Assembly: GCA_029624765.1 (NCBI GenBank)
Contig: JARSSO010000029.1
Location: forward strand, 30,418-94,417
DNA: 64,000 bases
Origin: Candidatus Contendibacter sp.
GTDB lineage: Bacteria; Pseudomonadota; Gammaproteobacteria; Competibacterales; Competibacteraceae
Reading direction: 5' to 3'
The notes beneath the pieces are model-generated. The model was not told where the DNA came from, did not search any database, and saw nothing but the letters and a program-made list of their open reading frames with translations. A program made the translations under genes and the position numbers. Each line of letters starts with the position of its first letter. The first letter of the stretch is position 1. Below are positions 40,578 to 49,879 of this stretch, piece after piece.

Positions 40578-41717
40578 ATGAACCCGGACCGTTATCCCCG
40601 CCGCATCCTGCTGTGCGTCGCCGGCCTGTCGCCGCAGATCGTCACCGAAACCGTGTACGCGCTGACGGTGATGAGTGAGCCGCGCTTTGTCCCCACCGAA
40701 ATCCATCTGCTGACCACCGCCGAGGGCGCCGAGCGGGCGCGGCTGACCCTGCTGAGCGACGAGCCGGGCTGGTTTCACCGGCTACGCCAGGATTACGGCC
40801 TGCCGGAAATCCGTTTCACGCTCAACACCGTTCACATCCTGCGCGCCGCCGACGGTCGTCCGCTGGTGGACATTCTCAGCGAGGCCGACAACGAAGCCAT
40901 CGCCGACGCCATCACCGCCAAAGTCCGAGAGTTGACCGCCGACCCGGATAGCGCGGTTCATGCGTCCATCGCCGGCGGGCGCAAGACCATGGGGTTTTAT
41001 CTCGGTTACGCCCTGTCGCTGTTCGGCCGACCGCAGGACCGGCTGTCGCATGTGCTGGTGTCCAGCCCGTTCGAATCCAACCCCAATTTCTTCTACCCGA
41101 CGCCGGTGGAGCGGGTGATTTTCAGCCATGGTCCCGACCAGCGACCGCTCGACGCCAGTTCCGCGCTTGTGACGCTGGCGGAAATTCCCTTCGTGCGCCT
41201 GCGCGACGGCTTGCAGGAGTCGCTGCTGCGCGACGGCGCGAGCTTCGGCGACGCGGTGCGCCAGGCCCAGCGCAATCTGGCCGCGCCCAGCCTGACGCTG
41301 GACGCCGCCACCTGTCGGGTCCGCTGCGGGGAGACGGTATTGCGGCTGACCCCGATCAGCTTCGCCTGGCTGGCCTGGTTCGCCCGGCGGACGCTGGCTG
41401 GCCTGCCGCCGTTGCACTGGAAGCGGATCGGTTCGGCGGAAGTGGAGGCGTTTTTGGCCGAGCACCAGGCGGCGCTGAACGATCCGCTGGCCGACGACCA
41501 GCATCCGCTGATCAGGACCCGGCGCACGGAGGGAATTTCCAAGGAGTTTTTCGAGGAGCGCACCAGCAAGCTCAAGCGGGAATTGAGCCGGGTGCTGGGC
41601 GAGCCGGCGGCGGCGCGCTATGCGCCCCGGCGCCAGGGAAACCAGCGACTGGCCGGCCATGCTTTGAACTTGGAACCCCACCGAATTCGGTTCGCGGATT
41701 TGGAGGGGAAGGAGTGA
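40578..41717 (+). CDS. csm6: CARF-domain CRISPR ring nuclease, NE0113 family (annotated as Csm6-type)
   Basis: A 379-residue protein; GGAGG lies 8 nt upstream. The N-terminal CARF/Rossmann domain has LCVAGLSPQIVTETVYAL and the signature SIAGGRKTMGFYLGYALSLF of the NE0113 family (TIGR02584/PF09623). Members bind cyclic oligoadenylate made by Cas10 and are named Csm6/ring nuclease. The C-terminal about 150 residues are basic and helical. I do not see the RxxxxH motif of a HEPN RNase, so this may be a sensor or ring nuclease, not a killing RNase. Confidence 0.85.
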   Translation: MNPDRYPRRILLCVAGLSPQIVTETVYALTVMSEPRFVPTEIHLLTTAEGAERARLTLLSDEPGWFHRLRQDYGLPEIRFTLNTVHILRAADGRPLVDILSEADNEAIADAITAKVRELTADPDSAVHASIAGGRKTMGFYLGYALSLFGRPQDRLSHVLVSSPFESNPNFFYPTPVERVIFSHGPDQRPLDASSALVTLAEIPFVRLRDGLQESLLRDGASFGDAVRQAQRNLAAPSLTLDAATCRVRCGETVLRLTPISFAWLAWFARRTLAGLPPLHWKRIGSAEVEAFLAEHQAALNDPLADDQHPLIRTRRTEGISKEFFEERTSKLKRELSRVLGEPAAARYAPRRQGNQRLAGHALNLEPHRIRFADLEGKE

Positions 41718-41719
41718 GG

Positions 41720-41733
41720 CGGCAAGCTTGCCG
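41720..41733. repeat. Palindromic element CGGCAAGCTTGCCG (second copy)
   Basis: Same palindromic core as at 40494-40509, 2 bp after the csm6 stop and 63 bp before csm1. Confidence 0.8.
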
Positions 41734-41796
41734 GGGCGGCGACAGTTGCAGGAAAAGATCTACTATCACCACCGTTTGACTGCCAGAGGAACTGGG

Positions 41797-44526
41797 ATGA
41801 ACGACCCACAAACCCTACATAATGCCGAACAACGGCTGCGCGCTTCGTGCCGGGTCGCCTTGGCCGGCCTGCTGCACGATCTTGGCAAACTGGCCGAACG
41901 CGCCGGTTTGACGGTGGATTCGTCCACGCTGGAAAAGAACGTCCACCAGTACAGTCCCTATCATCAAACTCATCCCCAAGATCGCGGTTGGTTCTCCCAT
42001 AAACACGCCGCTTACACCGCGCTGGCTTTTGATCGAATTGAATTCTGGTTGCCCCAAGTGCGCGGAGAAACCGAAACGGTCCCGTTTGGAACCAGCATCG
42101 ATGACTCCCTGATCAATGCTGCCGCCCGCCACCATCGGCCGGAAACCTGGTTGCAATGGGTTATCGCCACCGCCGACCGGGTGGCATCCGGCTTCGAGCG
42201 CAGCGAGTTTGAGAAGTACAACGCCGCGCCCGACGAAACCTCCTTCCGGAAAAATCACTACACCGCCCGCCTGCTGACGTTGTTCGAGCAAATCCGGCTG
42301 GATGACAGCGAGGAGCCGATGGTGTTCCAGCAGCGCTATCGGTTGAAACCGATGACACCAGCGGCATTGTTTCCGGTCCCCGCCACCGACTACGAGCATG
42401 ACGACAAGGACCGTGCACGACAGGAATACGCCCGGTTGTGGGAAGGATTCGAGCAGGCGTTGGCCGAAATTCCCGCCTCGCACCGGGAAGCTCTGCCGCT
42501 GTGGCTGGATCACTTCGAGACCCTGTGGGCCTGCTACGCTTCCACCATTCCCTCGGCCACCGCTTTCAACGTCAAACCCGACGTGTCGCTGTACGACCAT
42601 TCCAAGGCGGTTGCGGCGCTGGCGGTCGCGCTGTGGCGTTATCACCACGATCAAGGCCATGACCCGAAAACCGTCCGCCGCGCTTTGGCTGACCGCGCCG
42701 ACTGGAATGAACAGAAATTCCTATTGATTCAGGGCGACTGCTTCGGCATTCAGGATTTCATCTTCGCCACTGGCGGCGAGACGCAAAAGCGCGCCGCCAA
42801 GTTGCTGCGTGGCCGCTCGTTCTATGTTTCGCTGCTGAGCGAATGCGCGGCGCTGCGGGTGCTGGAAGCGCTCGACCTGCCGGGAACCAGCCAGATCATC
42901 AATGCCGCCGGCAAGTTCCTGATCGTCGCCCCGAACACTCCGGAAACCATTGACAGACTGGCTAAGACGCAGCAGGAATTGGATGCCTGGTTCCTGACCC
43001 ACTCTTGGGGACAGTCGGGCATCGGTTTGGCCTGGGAGCCGGCCTACTGCAACGACTTCCTGAAAGGCTCAAGCGGCCGGCGTCCGTTCGCGGATTTGAT
43101 CAAGCGATTGTTCCAACGACTGGAGGAGATCAAGCTGCGACGCTTCGACCTGTGCGGAGCACAACCGCCTGCGCCGTTGTTCGCTGGCTACCTGGAGCAA
43201 TTCAGCGCCCACGGTCAATGCCAGGTAGATGGCCGTTCGCCGGCCACGCGCCAGATTGCCGATGGCGTCTGGGTCAGCGCGCTGGCCGCCGATCAGATGG
43301 CTATCGGTCAATCCCTCACCCATCGCGACCGATTGCTGATCACCCGCGCCTCCCTGAGCGGTAAGGCGCTGAAATCCCTGGCGACGCCGATCTTCGGCTA
43401 CCACATCGGCTTCACCGCCGAAGCTGCTGAAACCGGCTGGTTCGGCCCGGAAGCACGCGACGGCAACCTGCGGCGCTGTTGGGATATTTCGATGCCGGAA
43501 GCCCTGGAACAACCGCTGTGGAACGGCTGCGCCCGCCGGGCCATCAACGGCTACATTCCCCGTTTCGAGAGCGAGAACGCTTGGGAAAGTGACAAGTACA
43601 AGGGACTTCGGGACGAGGCCGATTTCGACCCGCAACCCGGCGAACCGAAAACCCTCAACCATCTGGCCTGCGAAGATCGATGGTCGAACGAACGGCAACG
43701 CTGGGTCGGCGTGGAGGCGCTGATGACGCTCAAGGGCGACGTGGACAACTTGGGGGCGATTTTTCAGCGTGGCTTGAGCGAACCCACTTTCGCCCGGATG
43801 GCGGCGCTGTCCCGGCAACTCAACGCTTTTTTTGCCGTTTACCTGCCAGCGTTGTGTCAAAGTCAGTCCGAGTTTCGCAATACCTACACCGTGTTCGCTG
43901 GCGGCGATGATTTCTTTCTAATCGGGCCGTGGCATTCGCAAATCCAGTTGGCGGCGCGGATGCGGCGGGAGTTCGCCCGCTATGTGGCCGGCAATCCCGG
44001 TATCACCTTTTCAGCGGGATTGACGATGACCAAGCCGGGGTTGCCCATTCGGGCCTTGGGCGAATTGGCCGAGGACGCACTGGAACACGCCAAGGACCAT
44101 GAAACCGACCCGCTGCTGACTCCGGCGCTCAAGAACGCGGTTTGCTGCTTCGGCCAGACCGTCGGTTGGAGCATCTTTGCCGAATTGCTCAAGGGGCGCG
44201 ATGAACTGGAACGACTGGCTCACGACCTGAAACTCAGCACCGGTTATCTCTATGGCCTGCTGCGTTTGATCGACATGGCCGAGAATCTGCGTTCCGGCCG
44301 CACGGATCAACGCGGCAAACGTGAAAAGCGGATGGAGAATGCGCTGTGGCATTCCCGCTTCGTTTATCGCACCCGCCGGTTGCTGGAACGGCAGAAAGGC
44401 ATGGATGAAGCTGCCCGTCGCCGCTGGCAACAGGAAATCGCCGCCATCATTGCCAGCGGCATCGAACGATTCGCCGGCGCCTACCGAATTGCCCTTTTCG
44501 CTTACCTCTACCAACAACGGGATTGA
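41797..44526 (+). CDS. cas10: Type III-A signature protein Cas10/Csm1
   Basis: A 909-residue protein from MNDPQTLHNAEQRL. The N-terminal HD nuclease motif is intact (GLLHDLGKLAE, H27-D28). The second palm domain carries FAGGDDFF with G702-G703-D704-D705, so cyclic oligoadenylate synthesis is expected. LLRGRSFYVSLLSE (first palm) and FSAGLTMTKPGLPIRALGE are typical. It is the large subunit of the Csm complex: ssDNA cleavage plus second-messenger synthesis when target RNA is bound. Confidence 0.95.
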   Translation: MNDPQTLHNAEQRLRASCRVALAGLLHDLGKLAERAGLTVDSSTLEKNVHQYSPYHQTHPQDRGWFSHKHAAYTALAFDRIEFWLPQVRGETETVPFGTSIDDSLINAAARHHRPETWLQWVIATADRVASGFERSEFEKYNAAPDETSFRKNHYTARLLTLFEQIRLDDSEEPMVFQQRYRLKPMTPAALFPVPATDYEHDDKDRARQEYARLWEGFEQALAEIPASHREALPLWLDHFETLWACYASTIPSATAFNVKPDVSLYDHSKAVAALAVALWRYHHDQGHDPKTVRRALADRADWNEQKFLLIQGDCFGIQDFIFATGGETQKRAAKLLRGRSFYVSLLSECAALRVLEALDLPGTSQIINAAGKFLIVAPNTPETIDRLAKTQQELDAWFLTHSWGQSGIGLAWEPAYCNDFLKGSSGRRPFADLIKRLFQRLEEIKLRRFDLCGAQPPAPLFAGYLEQFSAHGQCQVDGRSPATRQIADGVWVSALAADQMAIGQSLTHRDRLLITRASLSGKALKSLATPIFGYHIGFTAEAAETGWFGPEARDGNLRRCWDISMPEALEQPLWNGCARRAINGYIPRFESENAWESDKYKGLRDEADFDPQPGEPKTLNHLACEDRWSNERQRWVGVEALMTLKGDVDNLGAIFQRGLSEPTFARMAALSRQLNAFFAVYLPALCQSQSEFRNTYTVFAGGDDFFLIGPWHSQIQLAARMRREFARYVAGNPGITFSAGLTMTKPGLPIRALGELAEDALEHAKDHETDPLLTPALKNAVCCFGQTVGWSIFAELLKGRDELERLAHDLKLSTGYLYGLLRLIDMAENLRSGRTDQRGKREKRMENALWHSRFVYRTRRLLERQKGMDEAARRRWQQEIAAIIASGIERFAGAYRIALFAYLYQQRD

Positions 44527-44540
44527 GGGAGAACCGCACC

Positions 44541-45059
44541 ATGCAAGAACCTCATCATGGAAATCCAAACCGTCCTTCCGCGACCGTAAGCACCCGGAGT
44601 TCCGCGTCCCGCGACTTTCGGGGTGGCTCCGGCGGCGATTACCGCGACCGCAACCGGGACGAGCCGACCCTCGACACCAGAAAGATTGTGTTCGCGCCGC
44701 TGGACGCTGATCTATTCAACGGCGTGGCCCGTCAGGTGGCGGAAACTATCAATGAGAACCGCAACGCCAACAAGCCCAGCCAGATCCGCAAGTTCTACGA
44801 TGAGCTTTGCCTGTGGGAAACCAAGGTCAATCAGGAAGCGGAAAAGGCCGAGCGCTTCGCCGAATGTTTGCCCTTCATTCTCATGCTCAACGCCAAGGCC
44901 GCCTACGCCAAGGGCCGCAGGCTGGTGGATGCCAACTTCGTCAAGCTGATCGGCGACAGCCTCAAGCAGGTGAAAGACCCGGATACCTTGCGTCTCTGCA
45001 AGCTATTTTTTGAGGCATTTCTCGGTTTCTACAAAGAACTACGTCCAACCGACAAATAA
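44541..45059 (+). CDS. csm2: Csm2, small subunit of the type III-A complex
   Basis: A 172-residue protein from MQEPHHGNPN; GAGGGAGA lies upstream. The helical core (residues about 45-172, with NKPSQIRKFYDELCLWE and DPDTLRLCKLFFEAFLGFYK) is Csm2-like. The first about 45 residues are Arg/Gly/Ser-rich and probably disordered, longer than in typical Csm2. It is the small subunit lining the crRNA-target duplex. Confidence 0.9.
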   Translation: MQEPHHGNPNRPSATVSTRSSASRDFRGGSGGDYRDRNRDEPTLDTRKIVFAPLDADLFNGVARQVAETINENRNANKPSQIRKFYDELCLWETKVNQEAEKAERFAECLPFILMLNAKAAYAKGRRLVDANFVKLIGDSLKQVKDPDTLRLCKLFFEAFLGFYKELRPTDK

Positions 45060-45074
45060 CCAGAAAGGTCCGAC

Positions 45075-45785
45075 ATGAAACTGACCCGCATCGCCAAGCT
45101 CACCGCTGAAATCGAGTTGTTGAGCGGCCTGCACATCGGCAGCGGCAACACCGAAATGCACATCGGCGGCACCGACAACCCGGTGATCAAGAATCCCATC
45201 ACCCAGGAACCCTACATTCCCGGCTCCAGCCTCAAGGGCAAGATGCGCAGTCTGCTGGAATGGCGGGCCGGCGTGGTCGCGTTCACCGACGGCAAGCCGC
45301 TCGGCTTCGGCCACATCGTCCGGCTGGCCAACGACCAGGTCACGCAGGGTAAAACCATTCTCAAGCTGTTCGGCGGGGCACCGGAAGGCAGCAATCAGGA
45401 TGAAAAACTGGTGGCGGAAATCGGCCCAACCCGGCTGGCGTTCTGGGATTGCGCGCTCGCCCGCGACTGGGTGACCGCCATGCGCGACAAGAACTTGCTG
45501 CTGACCGAAACCAAGATGGAAAACATGATCGACCGGATTCGCGGCGTGGCCGAGCATCCCCGCAACACCGAGCGGGTGCCGGCGAGCGCGGTGTTCGACT
45601 TCCAACTGACCCTCAAGGTTCACGACAGCGAGGACTTGTTGGATACCGTGCTGGCTGGGCTGCGGCTGCTGGAACTGGGCGGGCTGGGCGGTTCCGGTTC
45701 GCGCGGCTACGGCAAGCTGCGCTTCCGCAAGCTGGCGCTCGATGGGGACAGCCTGCAAGCGCGGCTGGAACAGATGCAACCCTGA
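45075..45785 (+). CDS. csm3: Csm3, RAMP backbone subunit and target-RNA slicer
   Basis: A 236-residue RAMP protein. The catalytic Asp is D34 in HIGGTDNPVI, matching the known Csm3 slicer position (D32-D34 in characterised proteins). EPYIPGSSLKGKMRSLLEW and GGLGGSGSRGYGKLRF are Gly-rich RAMP motifs. It forms the crRNA-binding filament and cuts target RNA at 6-nt intervals. It starts 15 bp after csm2. Confidence 0.95.
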   Translation: MKLTRIAKLTAEIELLSGLHIGSGNTEMHIGGTDNPVIKNPITQEPYIPGSSLKGKMRSLLEWRAGVVAFTDGKPLGFGHIVRLANDQVTQGKTILKLFGGAPEGSNQDEKLVAEIGPTRLAFWDCALARDWVTAMRDKNLLLTETKMENMIDRIRGVAEHPRNTERVPASAVFDFQLTLKVHDSEDLLDTVLAGLRLLELGGLGGSGSRGYGKLRFRKLALDGDSLQARLEQMQP

Positions 45786-45808
45786 GCATCTCCACCTGGA
45801 GCGCCGTC

Positions 45809-46768
45809 ATGGACATGATCACGTTGCGGATTCGCCCGCTCTCGCCGTTCGGCACGCCGCCGCTCGGCGATACTCTGTTCGGGCAGTTGTGCTGGGCGAT
45901 TCGCCATCAATCGGGCGAAGCACGGCTGCGGGAACTCCTTGATGGCTATCTGGATAACCGGCCGTTCGCGGTGGTCGCCGACGCCCTGCCCGCCGGCTAT
46001 CTGCCCCGGCCGGCGTTGCCACTGAGCGGGTTCGAACAGCCGACGGACGCCGACCGCAAGCGGCTGAAAAAGCAGGTTTGGATACCCCATTCCGCCTTGG
46101 CGCAACCGTTAAAATCGTGGTTGCTGGTGGCCCGCTCCGATCAGCAAGTCACCGGCAATCCTGACTTCGCCGTGCAGGAACACTGGCCGCAGCCGCACAA
46201 CAACATCAATCGGCTGACCGGAACCACTGGCGAAGGCTTCGCGCCCTATGCGATGCGGCAGATCTGGTTTGCGCCGGGTTTGACGCTGGACCTTCATGTC
46301 GTGTTCGACCCGACGCGACTGGACGCGGCGGAATTGCGGGAGATGTTTGAGAGTATGGGGGCGACGGGTTTTGGCCGCGACGCCAGCATCGGACTGGGCA
46401 AGTTCGCGGTGGAAGACAATGCTCCCACCAACCTGACCGTGCCAGCCAACGCCAATGCGTATCTGACCTTGGCCCCATGTACGCCGCAAGGTTGCGGGTT
46501 CCTATCTCACGCCAGCCGTTATCAACCGTTTACCCGCTTTGGTCGGCATGGGGACACCGCCGTGCAAAGCGGTCAGCCCTTCAAAACCCCGGTATTGCTG
46601 GCCGCCGCCGGCGCGGTGTTGAAGCCGAGCCGTTATGCGAAGACCCATTATGTGGGCCAGGGTTTGGGCGGTGATGGCCGCTTGTCCCGCGCCATTCCCG
46701 AAACCGTCCATCAGGGCTACGCACCGGTGATTGGCGTTCATCTACCCGACCAGGAGGGGCAACCATGA
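45809..46768 (+). CDS. csm4: Csm4, RAMP subunit binding the crRNA 5' tag
   Basis: A 319-residue protein from MDMITLRIRPLSPFGTPPLG; the frame continues upstream through csm3, but this start fits the RAMP fold. LGDTLFGQLCWAIRH (RAMP start), GFGRDASIGLGKF (Gly-rich loop) and GQPFKTPVLLAAAGAVLKP are recognisable. It binds the 5' tag of crRNA and Cas10. It overlaps csm5 by 4 nt (ATGA). Confidence 0.9.
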   Translation: MDMITLRIRPLSPFGTPPLGDTLFGQLCWAIRHQSGEARLRELLDGYLDNRPFAVVADALPAGYLPRPALPLSGFEQPTDADRKRLKKQVWIPHSALAQPLKSWLLVARSDQQVTGNPDFAVQEHWPQPHNNINRLTGTTGEGFAPYAMRQIWFAPGLTLDLHVVFDPTRLDAAELREMFESMGATGFGRDASIGLGKFAVEDNAPTNLTVPANANAYLTLAPCTPQGCGFLSHASRYQPFTRFGRHGDTAVQSGQPFKTPVLLAAAGAVLKPSRYAKTHYVGQGLGGDGRLSRAIPETVHQGYAPVIGVHLPDQEGQP

Positions 46769-48426
46769 ACTTTCTGGAATCCCGGCGACTGTTGATTTCG
46801 ACGCTGTCGCCGGTCCACGTCGGTTGTGGCGAAGACTACGACCCAACCCGCTACGTCATCGAGGACGACACGCTGTACGAATTCGAGCCGGGCGCGGCGC
46901 TGGCGGCGTTGACTGTCCAGGATCGGGACCAGTTGTTGAAAATTGTCGGCGGCCCGGCCAATGACCGGATGTTGCAACAGGTTCAAGCGTTCTTTTATCA
47001 CCGTCGGCAAACTCTGATCCCCACCGCCAGCCGGCGGGTGCCGGTAGGATCGAAAATGGTCGCGTTCTATCAGAAGCGGGTCGGCAAAACTGTCCAGGTG
47101 GAAGGCGACGGCTCGCAACTTCTGAACCGACTGGAAATCGAGCGCACCTTCTTCAATCCCGCCAGTGGGACCCCCGTACTGCCCGGTAGCAGCCTGAAAG
47201 GCGCGATGCGTACCGCGCTACTGGATGCGATCAATGCCGGTCAACCCCTGCTGGAAGAAGAAAAGATCCTGGCCCAGAAGGGCAAGGAAGAAGCCAATCG
47301 CCGGCTGCAAAAACGTCTGTTCCAGTACCGGAAGTTCGAACAGGACCCGATGCGGCTGGTGCAACTGGCGGATGCCTTATTCCAGGATGGCGAGGGAGCG
47401 GGCAGCGAATTGCGCTTCGCCGTCAATCGCCGCCGCAAGCCGCCCAAGCCCGGTGAGGGTTCGGCGCAAAGTCAGGCCGAGCAACGGGGACTGTATCAAC
47501 TGCTCGAATGCGTGCCCGCCGCCCGTTTCCGGGCATTCGCCGGACGCCTGACCGTCCAACGACTGGAAGGGGTCACCGACCGCCGCGACCGGTTGCCGGC
47601 GGCGGATTTGCGCTGGAGCGTCTTGGACCTGGCCGCCGCCTGCAACCGCTTTTATCGCCTGCGACTGGAGGCGGAACTGAAGCAGATGCAAGAGCGCGGC
47701 TATCTCGATCCGAACTGGGTTGCCATGCTGGGTCGCCTGCTGGATGGACCGGTTGGCGAGCGGTTGAACCGGAACGAAGCTTTTCTACTTCGGGTGGGCC
47801 GGCACAGCGGCGCGGAATCGGTCACGCTGAACGGGGTGCGAAACATCAAGATTCTGCTGGGCAAGGATGTGGAAACCGGCAAGCAGCGTTTTGAATATCG
47901 TGCGACGGGTACCGGTTGGTGGCTGGCCGCCGGCGATGTCCAGAACCGCGTGGGAATGTTGCCCTTTGGCTGGCTGCTGGTGGAACTGTATCCAGCGGAA
48001 TTGGAACCTCCGGACTGGCCGGAAACGCGGGAAATCCTGACCGGGATACCCACCGAATACACAGCCTGGATCGAGCGCGAGCGGCAACGGACGCGCCAGC
48101 GGATGGAAACGGAAGCCCAGCGCCAGGCCGAGGAACAGGCCCGTCAGCAAGCCGCCGCCGCTGAAGCCGCTCTCTCAGCCGAGCAGAAAATGATCGCTGA
48201 ATTACAGCGCTGGTTCGAGGAGGATCGAGCGGCCAAGCGCAAGGAACCCGGTGGGCGGCTCGCCAACCGGTTGAATGAATTGCTCAAGCAAGGCTTGTCC
48301 TGGCCGGCGGCGGAACGTCAAGACCTAGCGAAACTGGCCGAGGCGATCTACGGCTATCTGGACTGGGGCGGCGGCAAGAAAAAGCAGGAACGCAAGGCCA
48401 AAATCCAGCAATTGCGCCAAACTTGA
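46765..48426 (+). CDS. csm5: Csm5, RAMP subunit, with an extra C-terminal coiled-coil tail
   Basis: A 553-residue protein, longer than the usual about 380-450. The RAMP part has STLSPVHVGCGEDYDPTRYV, PVLPGSSLKGAMRTALLDA and a late Gly-rich region. Residues about 430-553 are an additional charged helix (RERQRTRQRMETEAQRQAEE onward) and a small helical domain (RWFEEDRAAKRKEPGGRLAN). Csm5 caps the 3' end of the filament and helps crRNA maturation. The tail could recruit a nuclease or another partner; this is inference. Confidence 0.88.
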   Translation: MNFLESRRLLISTLSPVHVGCGEDYDPTRYVIEDDTLYEFEPGAALAALTVQDRDQLLKIVGGPANDRMLQQVQAFFYHRRQTLIPTASRRVPVGSKMVAFYQKRVGKTVQVEGDGSQLLNRLEIERTFFNPASGTPVLPGSSLKGAMRTALLDAINAGQPLLEEEKILAQKGKEEANRRLQKRLFQYRKFEQDPMRLVQLADALFQDGEGAGSELRFAVNRRRKPPKPGEGSAQSQAEQRGLYQLLECVPAARFRAFAGRLTVQRLEGVTDRRDRLPAADLRWSVLDLAAACNRFYRLRLEAELKQMQERGYLDPNWVAMLGRLLDGPVGERLNRNEAFLLRVGRHSGAESVTLNGVRNIKILLGKDVETGKQRFEYRATGTGWWLAAGDVQNRVGMLPFGWLLVELYPAELEPPDWPETREILTGIPTEYTAWIERERQRTRQRMETEAQRQAEEQARQQAAAAEAALSAEQKMIAELQRWFEEDRAAKRKEPGGRLANRLNELLKQGLSWPAAERQDLAKLAEAIYGYLDWGGGKKKQERKAKIQQLRQT

Positions 48427-48478
48427 ATACTGAACCTCGCTACCGTTTTTGAACGAAATAATCGATGAGCGCTATTTC

Positions 48479-49609
48479 ATGAAAAACACCCTGATTTGTA
48501 CAGTGGGAACTAGTCTTTTTGAAGCCAACTTGCGCCAATTGTCGGAGAGCACAGCCGATGCTCCCGAAAATTGGCTTAACATTCGGCAAGCCTATGATTC
48601 TTGTAACTGGAAAAAACTCGCACAGGAGCTTTTACGAGTTGATCCAGCAAAAAGATTGTGTGGTGCTGAAATCAACACTATCCAGGAGGTCAAGGGAAAA
48701 AATTGGCTTTCCTTGGAAAATATTATTTTTCTCGTGTCCGACACACCTAATGGTAAAAACACGGGTGAGGTTTTACAGCATTATTTCCAAAATCGCGGCG
48801 ACCTTTCATTGCGAGTGGTGGAATATCGGGTAGTGGATCAACTCCAAGATGAAAGTCCAAAAGATTTCAAAACTCATGGGCTCCGTAATCTTGTACGTAA
48901 TATTGGCGATTACATCCAGCGGTTCGGTGGTCCTAATTATTTAGCGATTGATGCTACAGGAGGTTATAAAGCTCAAATCGCTATTGCGGTCATCGTTGGG
49001 CAAGCCCTGAACATCCCGGTATTCTACAAACATGAACGCTTCTCTGAAATCATCGATTTTCCCCCTCTGCCCATCACGTTCGATCACGATATTCTGGCGC
49101 GTAACGCCGATTTGCTGACCGATTTTGAAAGAGGCAAGGCATTTTCATCCACTGAGTTGCGGAAAATTGATCAAAAATTGCAAGTCTTGCTTTCTGAAAT
49201 CGCTGTGGGCGATGAGTCGGTCTATGAACTAAGCCCAATCGGGCAAATTTATCTGACTGGATTTCGGCTGAGAAATCCAAAACCAATCAAACTTATTCCT
49301 GCTGAGAACCGCAAACCGCCTGCTTTCCGGGATGATAATTATCCAGTCGGTTTTAAGGAATTTGTCGAAAAAATTTGGCATGATAATTCCTGGATTGTCA
49401 CGACTAATTCGCTACCATACGACAAACAAAAATCAATTAAAGGAATTGGTTTTTATGTCTGGGAAGACGATGGGCAGCAAAAACTGGCAGGTACTTTTCA
49501 GGATAAAAATAAATTTGGTGCCAGATATTGGCTGCATCTTACCGACGAGTCGTCAAACGCCTTGACCTGGGCGGCTGATTTCTTGAATCAGAGATACCGA
49601 CCGGAATAA
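48479..49609 (+). CDS. CARF-domain CRISPR-associated protein, APE2256 family, with C-terminal extension
   Basis: A 376-residue protein from MKNTLICTVGTSLFE. The N-terminal about 200 residues are a CARF/ring-nuclease domain of the APE2256 family (TIGR02619/PF09651): TLICTVGTSLFEAN, IIFLVSDTPNGKNTGEVL, and YLAIDATGGYKAQIAIAVIV. The C-terminal about 170 residues are a linker (SPIGQIYLTGFR) plus a compact unit (GFKEFVEKIWHD to the end, with KGIGFYVWEDDGQQK) that I do not recognise; it may be an effector domain activated by cyclic oligoadenylate. Codon use is A/T-richer than that of the csm genes, suggesting separate acquisition. Confidence 0.8.
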   Translation: MKNTLICTVGTSLFEANLRQLSESTADAPENWLNIRQAYDSCNWKKLAQELLRVDPAKRLCGAEINTIQEVKGKNWLSLENIIFLVSDTPNGKNTGEVLQHYFQNRGDLSLRVVEYRVVDQLQDESPKDFKTHGLRNLVRNIGDYIQRFGGPNYLAIDATGGYKAQIAIAVIVGQALNIPVFYKHERFSEIIDFPPLPITFDHDILARNADLLTDFERGKAFSSTELRKIDQKLQVLLSEIAVGDESVYELSPIGQIYLTGFRLRNPKPIKLIPAENRKPPAFRDDNYPVGFKEFVEKIWHDNSWIVTTNSLPYDKQKSIKGIGFYVWEDDGQQKLAGTFQDKNKFGARYWLHLTDESSNALTWAADFLNQRYRPE

Positions 49610-49648
49610 TGTCGATCCATGATCGTTCTCTATCGGAGTAGAACCGCG

Positions 49649-49879
49649 ATGCACGCCGAAAAAATGCTGTTGGAAACCGACCCGCAGGGCCGGTTGAAAA
49701 CCTTGCCCACCTTGCCGCCCAACTGTCGGTTGGAAGCGATTTTTCTGGTGCTGGACGAACCGATTTTGCCGCCACCGGCGAAGCGCCATCCCGCGCGCAG
49801 CATCGCCGGAAAAGGGAAAGCGCTAGGCGATCTGATCGCGCCCATCGTGCCCGAGGAAGATTGGGATTGCCTCAAATGA
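49649..49879 (+). CDS. VapB-like antitoxin
   Basis: A 76-residue protein from MHAEKMLLETDPQGRLKTLP. The C-terminal RSIAGKGKALGDLIAPIVPEEDW follows the 'AGKxxxxGDI...DW' pattern seen in antitoxins paired with PIN toxins. The N-terminal part (PQGRLKTLPTLPPNCRLEAI) could be an AbrB-like strand pair. It overlaps the PIN gene by 4 nt (ATGA). Confidence 0.7.
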   Translation: MHAEKMLLETDPQGRLKTLPTLPPNCRLEAIFLVLDEPILPPPAKRHPARSIAGKGKALGDLIAPIVPEEDWDCLK

